NCBI RefSeq assembly: GCF_005844085.1 | Contig: NZ_VCDI01000005.1 | Span: forward strand, 62,001-126,000 | DNA length: 64,000 bases | From: Lichenicoccus roseus | GTDB taxonomy: Bacteria > Pseudomonadota > Alphaproteobacteria > Acetobacterales > Acetobacteraceae | Direction of reading: 5' to 3' | Shown here: in pieces, positions 17,790-26,295 of the stretch | Layout of the letters: every line of letters begins with the position of its first letter | Position numbering within the stretch: position 1 is the first letter of the stretch | Notes under the pieces: generated by a model | The model's input: the letters and a program-made list of their open reading frames with translations, nothing else | Told to the model about the DNA's origin: nothing | Database searches by the model: none | Program-made: the position numbers and the translations under genes

Positions 17790-18704
17790 ATGTCCACCGA
17801 CACCCCGCCGCCCGTGGCGCCAATGCTGGTCGCGACCGAGGCACAGGACCCGCGCAGCCGGGATCTCGATGGCTGGGAGGCGCCTGCGATCCTGGACGTC
17901 CTGCTCGACAGCCAGGCCGAGGCAATGGCGGCGGTGCGGGCCGCGCTGCCGGAGCTCGGACGCGTGGTCGAGGCCGCCCTGCCGCGCCTCGTCGCAGGCG
18001 GCCGCCTTGCCTATGCCGGCGCCGGCACCTCCGGCCGGCTCGCCTTCCAGGATGGCGCGGAACTTACCCCGACCTTCGACTGGCCGCGCGACCGGCTCGC
18101 CTTCCTGGTCGCAGGCGGCGAGCGGGCGCTGGTGCAGGCCGTGGAGGGCGCCGAGGACCGCACGGAAATGGCGGTCGCCGATGTGGCAACGCTGTCTCTA
18201 GGGCCGAACGACGTGCTGCTGGCCCTCGCCGCCAGCGGCACCACGCCCTACACCCGCGCCGCGCTGCGTTCGGCGCGGCAGGCGGGTTGCCTCACGGTGG
18301 GGATCGCCAACAGCCCCGGCGCACCGCTGCTGGACGAGGCGGAACTCGCCGTGCTGGTCGAGACCGGGGCCGAGGCGGTGGCCGGCTCCACCCGGCTGAA
18401 GGCGGGCACGGCGCAGAAGATCGTGCTGAACCTGATCTCGACGACGCTGATGATCCGGCTGGGCCGGGTCTGGCATGGCGAGATGGTCGACATGCAGGCG
18501 ACCAACGTGAAACTCCGCGCCCGCGCCGAGCGCATGCTGCGCAGCCTGACCGGTGCGGATGACGACGCGATCCGGGCGGCCCTTGCGATGGCAGATGGCC
18601 GCGTGAAGCTGGCGGTGCTGCTGCTGCACGGCATGAGCCGGCCGGAGGCGGAGGCGGCGCTCGCGCTGCATGGCAATCATCTGCGTGGGGTGCTGCGGAA
18701 ATGA
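17790..18704 (+). CDS. murQ: N-acetylmuramic acid 6-phosphate etherase
   Basis: A 304-residue SIS-domain lyase that cleaves the D-lactyl ether of MurNAc-6-phosphate to give GlcNAc-6-phosphate in cell-wall recycling. The sugar-phosphate motif GAGTSGR is at 77-83; catalytic acid candidates are Glu91 (DGAEL) and the AVEGAED cluster (117-123). The SGTTPYT motif and LKAGTAQKIVLN helix are also typical. The start ATG 17790 is chosen because the frame upstream runs through the divergent hydrolase. The C-terminal three-helix cap (from about 255) is complete. It overlaps the next gene by ATGA. Confidence 0.93.
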   Translation: MSTDTPPPVAPMLVATEAQDPRSRDLDGWEAPAILDVLLDSQAEAMAAVRAALPELGRVVEAALPRLVAGGRLAYAGAGTSGRLAFQDGAELTPTFDWPRDRLAFLVAGGERALVQAVEGAEDRTEMAVADVATLSLGPNDVLLALAASGTTPYTRAALRSARQAGCLTVGIANSPGAPLLDEAELAVLVETGAEAVAGSTRLKAGTAQKIVLNLISTTLMIRLGRVWHGEMVDMQATNVKLRARAERMLRSLTGADDDAIRAALAMADGRVKLAVLLLHGMSRPEAEAALALHGNHLRGVLRK

Positions 18705-19765
18705 CCAGCCTGATCGTGCATTCCGCGGCGCCGTTCAACGCCGAGCCGAACCTGGACCGGCTGCGCGCGTCGTTCGTGACCGACGCGGAGGATTTCTACG
18801 TCCGCAGCCACGGCGATATTCCGCAACTGGACGCGGCCACGCATCGGCTGCGCATCGATGGCCTGGTGGACCGGCCGCTCGATCTCTCGATGCCCGAGCT
18901 GCGGGACCTGGCGCCGCACCGGACGGTGGGCGCGGTGCTGCAATGCGCCGGCAACCGCAGGGCCGACCTGCAGCCGGTCAAGCCGACCACCGGCGATCCC
19001 TGGGCGCCGGGCGCGATCGGCTACGCGAGATGGACCGGCATTCCCCTGTACGAGGTGCTGCGCGCGGCGGGCGCGTCGGCCGCGTCGCACGTCGCCTTCA
19101 CCGGCGCGGATGTCGTCGAGGAGGCCGGGCAGCGCGTCCGGTACGGCGTCTCGATCGGCATGCAGCGCGCCCTGCAGGACGACGTGCTGCTCGCCTGGGC
19201 GATGAACGACAAGCCGCTGAAGCGCGAGCATGGCTATCCGCTGCGGCTGATGGTGCCGGGCTATGCCGGCGTGCGCAGCCCGAAATGGCTGACCTCCATC
19301 ACAGTGCAGGACCGGCCGTCGGACAACCCGATGCAGCAGCAGGACTACAAGCTGCTGCCGCCCGATATCGACGCCGAGACGGTGGACTGGAATGCCGGCC
19401 TCACCATCGACGCCATGCCGCTGAACTCGGCGATCTGCACCCCGCAGGCTGACGCGATATTGTCGCCGGGCTGCACGGAAGTGCGCGGCTACGCGATCGC
19501 CAGCGGTCGCGCCGTGGCGCGTGTCGACGTATCGCCCGATGGCGGCCGGCACTGGGTGCAGGCGGCTCTGCAGCGCGACCCGGAGGAGCCCGCGGCCTGG
19601 ATTTTCTGGCAGACGACGCTGGATCTGCCGGCCGGTGAGCACGAGCTGGTGGTTCGCGCCTGGGACGAAGCCGGCCAGACCCAGCCCGCCTCGGCCGCCG
19701 AGGTGTGGAACTTCAAGGGCTATCTGTGTGCCGCATGGCACCGGGTGAAGGTCATCGTCACATAG
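18701..19765 (+). CDS. Sulfite-oxidase-type molybdopterin oxidoreductase, no export signal
   Basis: A 354-residue protein with the sulfite oxidase fold: an oxidoreductase molybdopterin-binding domain (about 30-210) and a Mo-co dimerisation domain (about 225-354). Cys82 in LQCAGNRR is the expected molybdenum ligand, and KPLKREHGYPLRLMVPGYAG is the family core motif. The dimerisation domain ends with the WNFKGYLC region. No Tat or Sec signal precedes the domain, so it appears cytoplasmic, unlike many bacterial sulfite dehydrogenases. No cytochrome partner is adjacent. It overlaps murQ by ATGA, an unexpected pairing. The substrate may not be sulfite. Confidence 0.87.
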   Translation: MTSLIVHSAAPFNAEPNLDRLRASFVTDAEDFYVRSHGDIPQLDAATHRLRIDGLVDRPLDLSMPELRDLAPHRTVGAVLQCAGNRRADLQPVKPTTGDPWAPGAIGYARWTGIPLYEVLRAAGASAASHVAFTGADVVEEAGQRVRYGVSIGMQRALQDDVLLAWAMNDKPLKREHGYPLRLMVPGYAGVRSPKWLTSITVQDRPSDNPMQQQDYKLLPPDIDAETVDWNAGLTIDAMPLNSAICTPQADAILSPGCTEVRGYAIASGRAVARVDVSPDGGRHWVQAALQRDPEEPAAWIFWQTTLDLPAGEHELVVRAWDEAGQTQPASAAEVWNFKGYLCAAWHRVKVIVT

Positions 19766-19775
19766 CCGTCCGGCC

Positions 19776-19800
19776 TATGCGCGGCGGCCGCCGCATGCTT
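19776..19800. repeat. GC-rich palindrome between two operons
   Basis: A perfect 14-bp palindrome GCGGCGGCCGCCGC (19781-19794) lies between the sulfite-oxidase-like gene and the sugar-binding-protein gene. It is followed by ATGCTTTGCTTT, a weak T-rich stretch. It could form a terminator-like hairpin for the upstream pair or be an operator for the importer; the T-tract is too poor to call it a terminator. Confidence 0.3.
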
Positions 19801-19834
19801 TGCTTTCCCCAACAAATAAGACGGGGAGGGTGCC

Positions 19835-20818
19835 ATGGACCGGAGAAATCTGCTGGCCGGGCTCGGTGGATCGGCGGCCGCGATCCTGGCAACGGGCTCC
19901 AGGACAAAGGCCGCCGGCAAGCGATATTCCATCGCCCTGGTGCCGGGCCTGACGACCGACGCCTTCTACATCACCATGCATCGCGGCGCCGCGGCGGCGG
20001 CCAGCGCGCTCGGCGTCGGCCTGGTGTTCCAGGGGGCGCCGACCTTCAACCCGGTGTCGCAGGTGCCGGTGCTGGAGGCGGTGGTGGCGCGTCACCCGGA
20101 TGCGCTGCTGATCGCACCGACCGACAAGACGCAGCTCATCCGGCCGCTGCGCGCGGCCTTCGACGCCGGCGTCCCTGTGATCACGGTCGACACCTTCATC
20201 GGCGGCGGCCAGTACCAGACCGGATCCGGCGACGCCGATTTCCCGCTCTCCTACATCGCATCGAACAACACCACCGGCGGCGAGATCGCGGCGCGCGCGC
20301 TCGCCCACTCGATCGGCGACAAGGGCAAGGTGTACGTCTCGAACATCGAGGCCGGCGTCTCGACCACCGACCAGCGCGAGGCCGGCTTCAAGGCGGAAAT
20401 GGCCAGGCACCCGAACATCACGGTGCTGCCGACCGAGTTCAACGACGACGACGCCAACAAGGCGGCGTCGCAGGCGCAATCGGTACTGTCGCGGCACACC
20501 GATCTCGCCGGCATCTTCGGCACCAACCTGTTCTCGGCGATCGGCGCCGGAAACGGCGTGCAGCAGAGCGGCGCCGCCGGCAAGGTCAAGGTCGTGGCCT
20601 TCGACGCGCCGCTCTCCATCGTCGGCAACCTCAAGAGCGGCCTGGTCGATATTGCCATCGCGCAGCATCCGGCCGAGATCGGCTGGTTCGCGGTCGCCAG
20701 CGCCTACGCGCATCTCACCGGCCAGTCGATCCCGCCGGCGATCGCGACCGGTTTCACCATCATCGACAAGAAGAACGTCGACGATCCGGCGATCAAGCGC
20801 TTCCTCTACGCCGCATGA
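19835..20818 (+). CDS. Sugar ABC transporter substrate-binding protein (FrcB/RbsB-like)
   Basis: A 327-residue type I periplasmic binding protein with a twin-arginine start (MDRRNLLAGLGGSAAAILATG). The mature body shows YSIALVPGLTTDAFYITMHRGAAAAA, a PDALLIAPTDKTQLI strand, DAGVPVITVDTFI and a hinge near TDLAGIFGTNLFSAIG, all typical of ribose/fructose-type (CUT2) binding proteins. A good ribosome site, GGGGAGGGTG, precedes the ATG. It overlaps the permease gene by ATGA. The substrate is a monosaccharide or polyol; the downstream DCXR-like reductase points to a pentose, pentulose or pentitol. Confidence 0.88.
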   Translation: MDRRNLLAGLGGSAAAILATGSRTKAAGKRYSIALVPGLTTDAFYITMHRGAAAAASALGVGLVFQGAPTFNPVSQVPVLEAVVARHPDALLIAPTDKTQLIRPLRAAFDAGVPVITVDTFIGGGQYQTGSGDADFPLSYIASNNTTGGEIAARALAHSIGDKGKVYVSNIEAGVSTTDQREAGFKAEMARHPNITVLPTEFNDDDANKAASQAQSVLSRHTDLAGIFGTNLFSAIGAGNGVQQSGAAGKVKVVAFDAPLSIVGNLKSGLVDIAIAQHPAEIGWFAVASAYAHLTGQSIPPAIATGFTIIDKKNVDDPAIKRFLYAA

Positions 20819-21858
20819 GCGCCACCGGCATCGCGAGCGCCGGTCGCGCCCAGGGCAGCGGGCGACGCAACCTGCTGGCCACCGTGGCATCGCTGCGGGC
20901 GTGGCTGTTCCTGATCGTGCTGCTGGTCACCTTCGAGATCTGGTCGCAGGTCGCGTACGGCGTCAGCTTCATCGCCAGCGGCGCCAACATCCGGTCGATC
21001 GCGGTGTTCGCGGTGGCACCCGTGCTGCTCGGCCTCGGGCAGACGCTGGTCATCATCTCCGGCGGCATCGATCTCTCCGTCGGCTTCACCATGGGCCTCG
21101 CCTCCGTCATCGCCGCCCTGGTGGTGAATGCGACCGGCAATGCCCTCGGCGACGGCGGCGCGCTGGTGGCGGCAATCGTCGCCGCCCTCGCCGTCTGCCT
21201 GGTACCCGGCTGGGTCAACGGCCAGATCGTCGCGCGCCTGAAGGTGCCGCCGTTCATCTGCACGCTCGGGATGTACGGCGTCACCCGCGGCGCCGCCTAC
21301 ATCATCGCCAACGGCACCACCGTCCCGGTGTCCAACAGCTGGCTCACCACGCTCGGCAACGGCCGCATCGCCGGCTTCCCGATCGTCGTCCTGGTGACGC
21401 TGCTTATCGTGCTGGCCGTGCACTACCTCCTCGCGGAATCGCTGACCGGCCAATACACCTACGCGATCGGCGGCAATTCCCAGGCAACGCTGCGGGCCGG
21501 CGTCGACGTGCGCAAGCTGACGACGCGGCTCTATATCCTGTCGGCGCTGACGGCAGGGATCGGCGGCATCCTCTACACCGGCCGTTTTGCCGCCGGCGCG
21601 CCACAGGCCGGCGAGCCGCTGCTGCTGGACAGCATCGCCGCCGTGGTGATCGGCGGCGCCAGCCTGTTCGGCGGCTCCGGCACGGTCAGCGGCACCATCA
21701 TAGGCGCGCTGATCATCGCCGTGATCCAGTACGGGCTGGTGTTCCTCGATGTCGAGCCGTTCTGGCAGTTCATCGCCGTCGGCCTGGTGATCATCGTTTC
21801 GGTGCTGGTGGACCAGAGCCAGAAACGGATCGGCGGCGGGGGACGCGCGGATGGGTGA
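20815..21858 (+). CDS. Sugar ABC transporter permease (FrcC/RbsC-like)
   Basis: A 347-residue CUT2-family permease with eight to ten hydrophobic segments. GQTLVIISGGIDLSVG near residue 80 is the conserved signature of RbsC-type permeases, and AIGGNSQATLRAGV plus the LFGGSGTVSGTIIGALII ending are also characteristic. The ATG at 20815 overlaps the binding-protein stop by ATGA and the ATPase gene overlaps its own end by 8 bp, so the three are translationally coupled. A single permease implies a homodimeric channel. Confidence 0.88.
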   Translation: MSATGIASAGRAQGSGRRNLLATVASLRAWLFLIVLLVTFEIWSQVAYGVSFIASGANIRSIAVFAVAPVLLGLGQTLVIISGGIDLSVGFTMGLASVIAALVVNATGNALGDGGALVAAIVAALAVCLVPGWVNGQIVARLKVPPFICTLGMYGVTRGAAYIIANGTTVPVSNSWLTTLGNGRIAGFPIVVLVTLLIVLAVHYLLAESLTGQYTYAIGGNSQATLRAGVDVRKLTTRLYILSALTAGIGGILYTGRFAAGAPQAGEPLLLDSIAAVVIGGASLFGGSGTVSGTIIGALIIAVIQYGLVFLDVEPFWQFIAVGLVIIVSVLVDQSQKRIGGGGRADG

Positions 21859-22609
21859 TACCGCCGAGCCGCTGCTCGAAACACGTGGCCTGTCGAAGCG
21901 CTTCGGCGGCGTGCACGCACTCGAGCGTTTCGATTTCCAACTTGCTCCGGGCGAGGTGGTGGCGCTGGCCGGCGATAATGGCGCCGGCAAATCCACCTTC
22001 ACCAAGATCGTCTCCGGCGTGTATCTGCCGAGCGACGGCGAGATCCTGGTCGGCGGCCGGCCGGTGACGTTCGACGGTCCGCAGGACGCAAGGCGGCAGG
22101 GGATCGAGACGATCTACCAGGACCTGGCGCTGGCCGATAACCTGGATATCGGCGCCAACGTGTTTCTCGGACGCGAGCTGATGACGCGTTTCCTGTTCCT
22201 GCCGCGCGTCGATCGCCGGCGGATGCGCGAGGAGGCGGCGGGCGCGCTGGCCGTGCTCGACGTGCATCTCGATCGCCTCGACCGGCCGGTACGCGCGCTG
22301 TCGGGCGGCCAGCGGCAGGCGGTCGCGATCGGGCGCGCGATCCATTTCGATGCGCGCGTCATCATCATGGACGAGCCGACGGCAGCACTCGGCGTGCCAG
22401 AGCAGCGCAAGGTGATGGACCTGATCCGCAACCTGCGCGCCAAGGGTCTCGGCGTGATCTTCATCTCGCACAACCTCGCCGACATGTTCGCGGTATCGGA
22501 CCGCATCGTGGTCCTGCGTCGCGGCCAACTCGCCGGCGAGCGTCGGGTCGGCGATACCGAGCCCGAGGAGATCGTGCGCCTGATGGTGGGACGCGACGGG
22601 GCCGCCTGA
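21851..22609 (+). CDS. Single-domain sugar ABC ATPase (FrcA-like)
   Basis: A 252-residue ATPase with one nucleotide-binding domain, unlike the fused ~500-residue RbsA type. Walker A GDNGAGKST lies near residue 39, the signature is LSGGQRQAVAIG, Walker B is VIIMDEPTAAL, and the H-loop His is in IFISHNLADM. Single-domain ATPases of this type are known from FrcBCA (fructose/mannose/ribose import in rhizobia), and gene order and sizes match. Two copies should power the single permease dimer. The SDR gene follows after 18 bp. Confidence 0.88.
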   Translation: MGDTAEPLLETRGLSKRFGGVHALERFDFQLAPGEVVALAGDNGAGKSTFTKIVSGVYLPSDGEILVGGRPVTFDGPQDARRQGIETIYQDLALADNLDIGANVFLGRELMTRFLFLPRVDRRRMREEAAGALAVLDVHLDRLDRPVRALSGGQRQAVAIGRAIHFDARVIIMDEPTAALGVPEQRKVMDLIRNLRAKGLGVIFISHNLADMFAVSDRIVVLRRGQLAGERRVGDTEPEEIVRLMVGRDGAA

Positions 22610-22627
22610 GTCGAAGGGAGATACGGC

Positions 22628-23356
22628 ATGTGGGGATTGGACGGGCGGACCATCCTGGTGACCGGCGCGAGCGGCGGCATCGGCGGGGCGACGGTGCGGC
22701 AACTGGTTGCGGCGGGCGCAGACGTCATCGCCAGCGGACGCTCCACGGCAGCGCTTGAAACCCTGGCCGCCGGGACCGGATGCCGGATACTGCCCTTCGA
22801 GCTTGAATCCGAGGAGAGCGTGCGCAACGCCTTGCAGCATCTCGACCTGTGGGGCGTGGTGAATTGCGGTGGCTTCGGCGGCGAGATCGCCACCCCGATG
22901 GAAACCGACATCGCCGTATTCGACAAGGCGATCGCGATCAACACACGCGGCGCATTGCTGGTGACGAAATACGCGTCGCAATCGATGATCCGGCAGGGCA
23001 AGGGCGGTGCCATCGTCAACGTGTCGAGCCAGGCGGCGCTGGTCGCGTTGTCGGGGCATATTTCGTATGCGGCCTCGAAGACAGCGCTGGACAGCATCAC
23101 CCGTGTCTCGGCGCTCGAACTTGGTCCGCACGGGATACGCGTCAACAGCGTCAACCCGACCGTGGTCATGACGGAGATGTCCGCGTTCTACTGGGGCCGG
23201 CCGGAAATCGGCGGTCCGTTCCTCGACAAGATGCCGCTGCGTCGGTGGGCCACCGAGGACGAGATCGCCGCTCCCATCGTGTTCCTGCTCGGCGATGGCG
23301 CGTCGATGATTTCGGGCGTCACGTTGCCGATCGATGGCGGGTTCACCAGCTGCTGA
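22628..23356 (+). CDS. SDR reductase resembling dicarbonyl/L-xylulose reductase (DCXR)
   Basis: A 242-residue classical short-chain dehydrogenase. It has the cofactor motif GASGGIGG near residue 13, Ser in NVSSQAALVAL, Tyr-Lys in YAASK and GIRVNSVNPTVVMTEMS, a stretch very like mammalian DCXR. The NNAG motif reads NCGG (VVNCGGFGG). The ending GGFTSC also resembles DCXR. DCXR interconverts L-xylulose and xylitol with NADP(H) and reduces dicarbonyls; with a FrcBCA-like importer just upstream, a pentulose/pentitol step is the best inference. It overlaps the convergent glycosyltransferase gene by 14 bp. Confidence 0.82.
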   Translation: MWGLDGRTILVTGASGGIGGATVRQLVAAGADVIASGRSTAALETLAAGTGCRILPFELESEESVRNALQHLDLWGVVNCGGFGGEIATPMETDIAVFDKAIAINTRGALLVTKYASQSMIRQGKGGAIVNVSSQAALVALSGHISYAASKTALDSITRVSALELGPHGIRVNSVNPTVVMTEMSAFYWGRPEIGGPFLDKMPLRRWATEDEIAAPIVFLLGDGASMISGVTLPIDGGFTSC

Positions 23357-24503
23357 GAAGCCGTCCGCGAGATCTGCTGTTGCTGTCGGGTGTCTCCAGC
23401 AGCGTCGCCACCCGCGCGACCACGATCGCCTCGTCATACAGCGCCTTCGCCCGCGCGCATCCGGCCTCGCCCATTCGCAGCCGGAGCGCACGGTCGGTGG
23501 CTAGGCGCTGCAAGGCCTCCGCAAGCGGCGCCACGGTTGCCGGCGGCACCAGCAGGCCGGTCTCGCCCTCGACCACCTGTTCGCGCGGGCCGCGTATGTC
23601 GGTCGCGACCACCGGCAATGCGCACAGCATGGCCTCGATCACCGACATCGGCAGGCCCTCGAAATGGCTTGGCAGCACGAAGATGTCGGACGCGGCCAGC
23701 AGGGCGGCGATGTCGCGCCGGTAGCCGAGCCGGCGCAGCCTGTCGCCCAGCGCCTCGGGTCGTGCGGCCGCCGCAAAGGCCGGCTCGAGTCCCTCGCCAT
23801 GGTCGGAGTCCAGGCGCGCGCCCACCACCCACAACTCCGCCCCCGGCACCGCGCGCATTGCCTCAAGCAGTTCCGGGTAACCCTTGTGCCGGACCATGCG
23901 GGACACCGCGATCACCACCACGCAGCCTTCCGGCACATCGAGGGAGTCACGGATCGCGGCGCGTGCCTCCGCGTCGGGGTGGAAGATCGCGGGGTCGCGT
24001 CCGTTGCCGACCGCGACCGCTCCCGGATGGATGCGCAGCCGGCGCGCATCCCGCGCCTCCTCGTCGGAGACAGTGAAGTAGCGGTCGGTGATGTGGCCGG
24101 CGAGCCATTCGAGTGCCAGCGCCAGGGCGCGCCGGGGCAGCGGGCCGGGCTGGTTGAACAGGTAGCCGTGGCAGGTATAGGCAACCACCCGCACACCGCA
24201 GAGCCGTGCCGCCAGGCGGGCCAGCAGGCCGCTGATCGGCATGTGCGCGTGCACGCAGTCCGGACGCTCGGCGCGTATGAGCCTGAGGAGTGCAACGAAC
24301 GCGCGCAGCTGCGCCCCCGGGTGCAGGCTGCGCGCCATCGGCAGCGCCACCACCCGGAAGCCCTCCGCGCGCACCTCGGCGAGCAGGGCACCGTCGGCAC
24401 AGACGCCGACCACCTCGTGGCCGCGCCGGCGCAGTTCGCGCATCAGCGGCAGCAGGAAGTGCCGCAGCGAGAAATCGACGTTGGTGACCTGGAGGATCTT
24501 CAC
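23343..24503 (-). CDS. Glycosyltransferase family 4-type protein
   Basis: A 386-residue GT-B glycosyltransferase starting at GTG 24503 (VKILQVTNVDFSLRHFLLPL). The N-terminal acceptor half includes HEVVGVCADG and VHAHMPISGLLARLAA. The C-terminal nucleotide-sugar half contains SRMVRHKGYPELLEA, a DIFVLPSHFEGLPMSVIEAM segment with the EGLPMSVIEA signature, and TGLLVPPATVAPLAEAL. It probably transfers a hexose or amino sugar during polysaccharide or LPS synthesis at the inner membrane. It lies 22 bp after the heparinase-like gene, giving a possible rpe-heparinase-glycosyltransferase unit. Confidence 0.88.
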   Translation of the reverse strand: MKILQVTNVDFSLRHFLLPLMRELRRRGHEVVGVCADGALLAEVRAEGFRVVALPMARSLHPGAQLRAFVALLRLIRAERPDCVHAHMPISGLLARLAARLCGVRVVAYTCHGYLFNQPGPLPRRALALALEWLAGHITDRYFTVSDEEARDARRLRIHPGAVAVGNGRDPAIFHPDAEARAAIRDSLDVPEGCVVVIAVSRMVRHKGYPELLEAMRAVPGAELWVVGARLDSDHGEGLEPAFAAAARPEALGDRLRRLGYRRDIAALLAASDIFVLPSHFEGLPMSVIEAMLCALPVVATDIRGPREQVVEGETGLLVPPATVAPLAEALQRLATDRALRLRMGEAGCARAKALYDEAIVVARVATLLETPDSNSRSRGRLLSSW

Positions 24504-24525
24504 GCAGGCAACAGGAAGCCGGTGT

Positions 24526-26295
24526 TCAGTCCACGCTGGACAGCGCCCAACGCACCGCCTGGACGCCCGGCGCCGCCTGCGTCTCGTTCTGCGCGTCGAC
24601 AGGCGCATCGTCCGGCCCAACGGGAGGAGCGGCCACAACCGGGTTCGCGCCCGGTTCGGCAACCGCGACCACGATCTGCCGGCTGAGCCGCGGCGCGCCA
24701 CGGCCGAGATAGATGCTCTCCTCCACGGTGACCGTGCCGCCCTCCAGGCGCATGCGCCACTTGCCGCCGGACGGCAGCGTCAGCAGCACACCGCCAGCCT
24801 CGGCGTCGATGCTCACCTCGACATCCGGATGCAGGTGGAAGCGCAGCGAAAAGGCGCAGGGCCGGTCCGCCTCGACGAAATCCTCGCCACGGATGTCGCG
24901 GCCATCCTCGGCAAGATACAGCCGGCGGCGATGCACCGCGCCGAAGGCGGGCTTGTAGCCATCCTGGCTGAGCTCGAGCCAGTGCGCCTCGCCGGACTGC
25001 TTGTGGTCGATCTCGACATGCGCCGGCCGCCGCGAGATGCCCGCCCTTTCCGCCCCGGCCGCTTCCACCAGATCCGAGGACGAGCGGTCGCCGATCGCGA
25101 GCGTCGAATGCGCCGCCGTGGAACGCATCGCCTCCTGCCAGCCCGCCGCGATCGAGGCGCCGCAGTTCACGATCAGGCGCTCGCGGCCGACCGACAGCTC
25201 GAAGGACAGCGTGCCGGCCTGCGCCAGGGCATCGTAGCCCGGCGGCGCCGGTGGCCCGGCATCGACGAACAGCAGGCTGCGGCCGACCTGCAGCCGCAGG
25301 AAGCCGCCTTCTGGAAGCGCCTGCTGCACCGCCCGGCCACGCGCCGCCAGCATCAGCACCTGATCGATATGCGCGGGGTCCTCTTCCTGGCTGCCGTTGA
25401 ACAGCGCAAGCCCGCCATCCCCGTGCCGCAGTGCGCGCAAGGCGGGCGCCATGCGGTCAAGGGCCGCCGCCAGCGAGAGCGGCGGTGCGATCTGGCCGGT
25501 CTGCATCAGCGCACGCATCTCGGCGAGTTCGCGCAGGGTGACGAGGTGGGCGTACGGGCTGCGCTCGGTCTGGCAGCCATCGAGCAGCACCTGCCGGCCA
25601 AGCTCGGCGGTGATGAAGCGCATGTAGCGGGCCAGCAGTGCGCCCTGCTCCGGGAGTGCCACCGCGCAGGCGAGCAGGCCCTTGAAGGCGCTGAGCGTGC
25701 GATGGTCGTGGGTGCCGGACGGCAGCACCGCCATCAGCGAGCGGCCGTCGATCACCACGCGGGCCATCAGCCGCTGCCGGAAGCCGTCGTCCGCCGAGGC
25801 CGCGAAGAAGTCGTAGTGCATCAGCCAGGCGGCGACGCGTGCGCCAATCACGTCCGGGCTGCGCGCGGTGGCGTCGTTCGGCGGCCGCTGCAGCCACTCC
25901 GCGACCAGGGCGCGGGCGCGCAGCCGGGCGCTATCGGTGTTGAGCGCTCGCAGGTCGCGCAGCCAGGTGAAGCCCTGCGCATGGGCACGCAGCATCGGCG
26001 ACACCACGCCGGCGGCGCTTCCGGGTGCGCCCCCGAATGCGCCGTTGCCCGCACCGCCGTTGCTGCCGTGGACCACGATCGCCGGCACGCTGACCACCGA
26101 CACCGGGCAGATCGCGCCGCGATGGTGCATCTCGCCCTTCATGATCCGCGCACCGATCGCGGGATCGCCGGCCCAGAGGTCCCGGATCGCCTGCTGCGGC
26201 GCGTCGGGGATGCGTCCGAGGCCGAGCCCCCCGCTCAGGCCGGGCAGGCGGGCGATGGAGAGCCTGGCATCCTGGCTCCAGCGGCGGACGCTCAT
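24526..26295 (-). CDS. Heparinase II/III family protein
   Basis: A 589-residue protein with an N-terminal alpha/alpha-toroid (about 80-330) and a C-terminal beta-sandwich heparinase II/III domain (about 350-560). Recognisable pieces are AWLMHYDFFAA, the SLMAVLPSGTHDHRTLSAFKGLL segment, LFVDAGPPAPPGY, FELSVGRERLIVNCG and STAAHSTLAIGD. Family members are polysaccharide lyases; this alphaproteobacterial branch next to rpe has no assigned substrate. No signal peptide is visible, so the location is uncertain. Its start overlaps the rpe stop (ATGA). Confidence 0.87.
   Translation of the reverse strand: MSVRRWSQDARLSIARLPGLSGGLGLGRIPDAPQQAIRDLWAGDPAIGARIMKGEMHHRGAICPVSVVSVPAIVVHGSNGGAGNGAFGGAPGSAAGVVSPMLRAHAQGFTWLRDLRALNTDSARLRARALVAEWLQRPPNDATARSPDVIGARVAAWLMHYDFFAASADDGFRQRLMARVVIDGRSLMAVLPSGTHDHRTLSAFKGLLACAVALPEQGALLARYMRFITAELGRQVLLDGCQTERSPYAHLVTLRELAEMRALMQTGQIAPPLSLAAALDRMAPALRALRHGDGGLALFNGSQEEDPAHIDQVLMLAARGRAVQQALPEGGFLRLQVGRSLLFVDAGPPAPPGYDALAQAGTLSFELSVGRERLIVNCGASIAAGWQEAMRSTAAHSTLAIGDRSSSDLVEAAGAERAGISRRPAHVEIDHKQSGEAHWLELSQDGYKPAFGAVHRRRLYLAEDGRDIRGEDFVEADRPCAFSLRFHLHPDVEVSIDAEAGGVLLTLPSGGKWRMRLEGGTVTVEESIYLGRGAPRLSRQIVVAVAEPGANPVVAAPPVGPDDAPVDAQNETQAAPGVQAVRWALSSVD

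Noticed and set aside
19781-19794. Palindrome considered as an intrinsic terminator
   Set aside because: The following T-tract is interrupted and short, so it is listed only as a palindrome.
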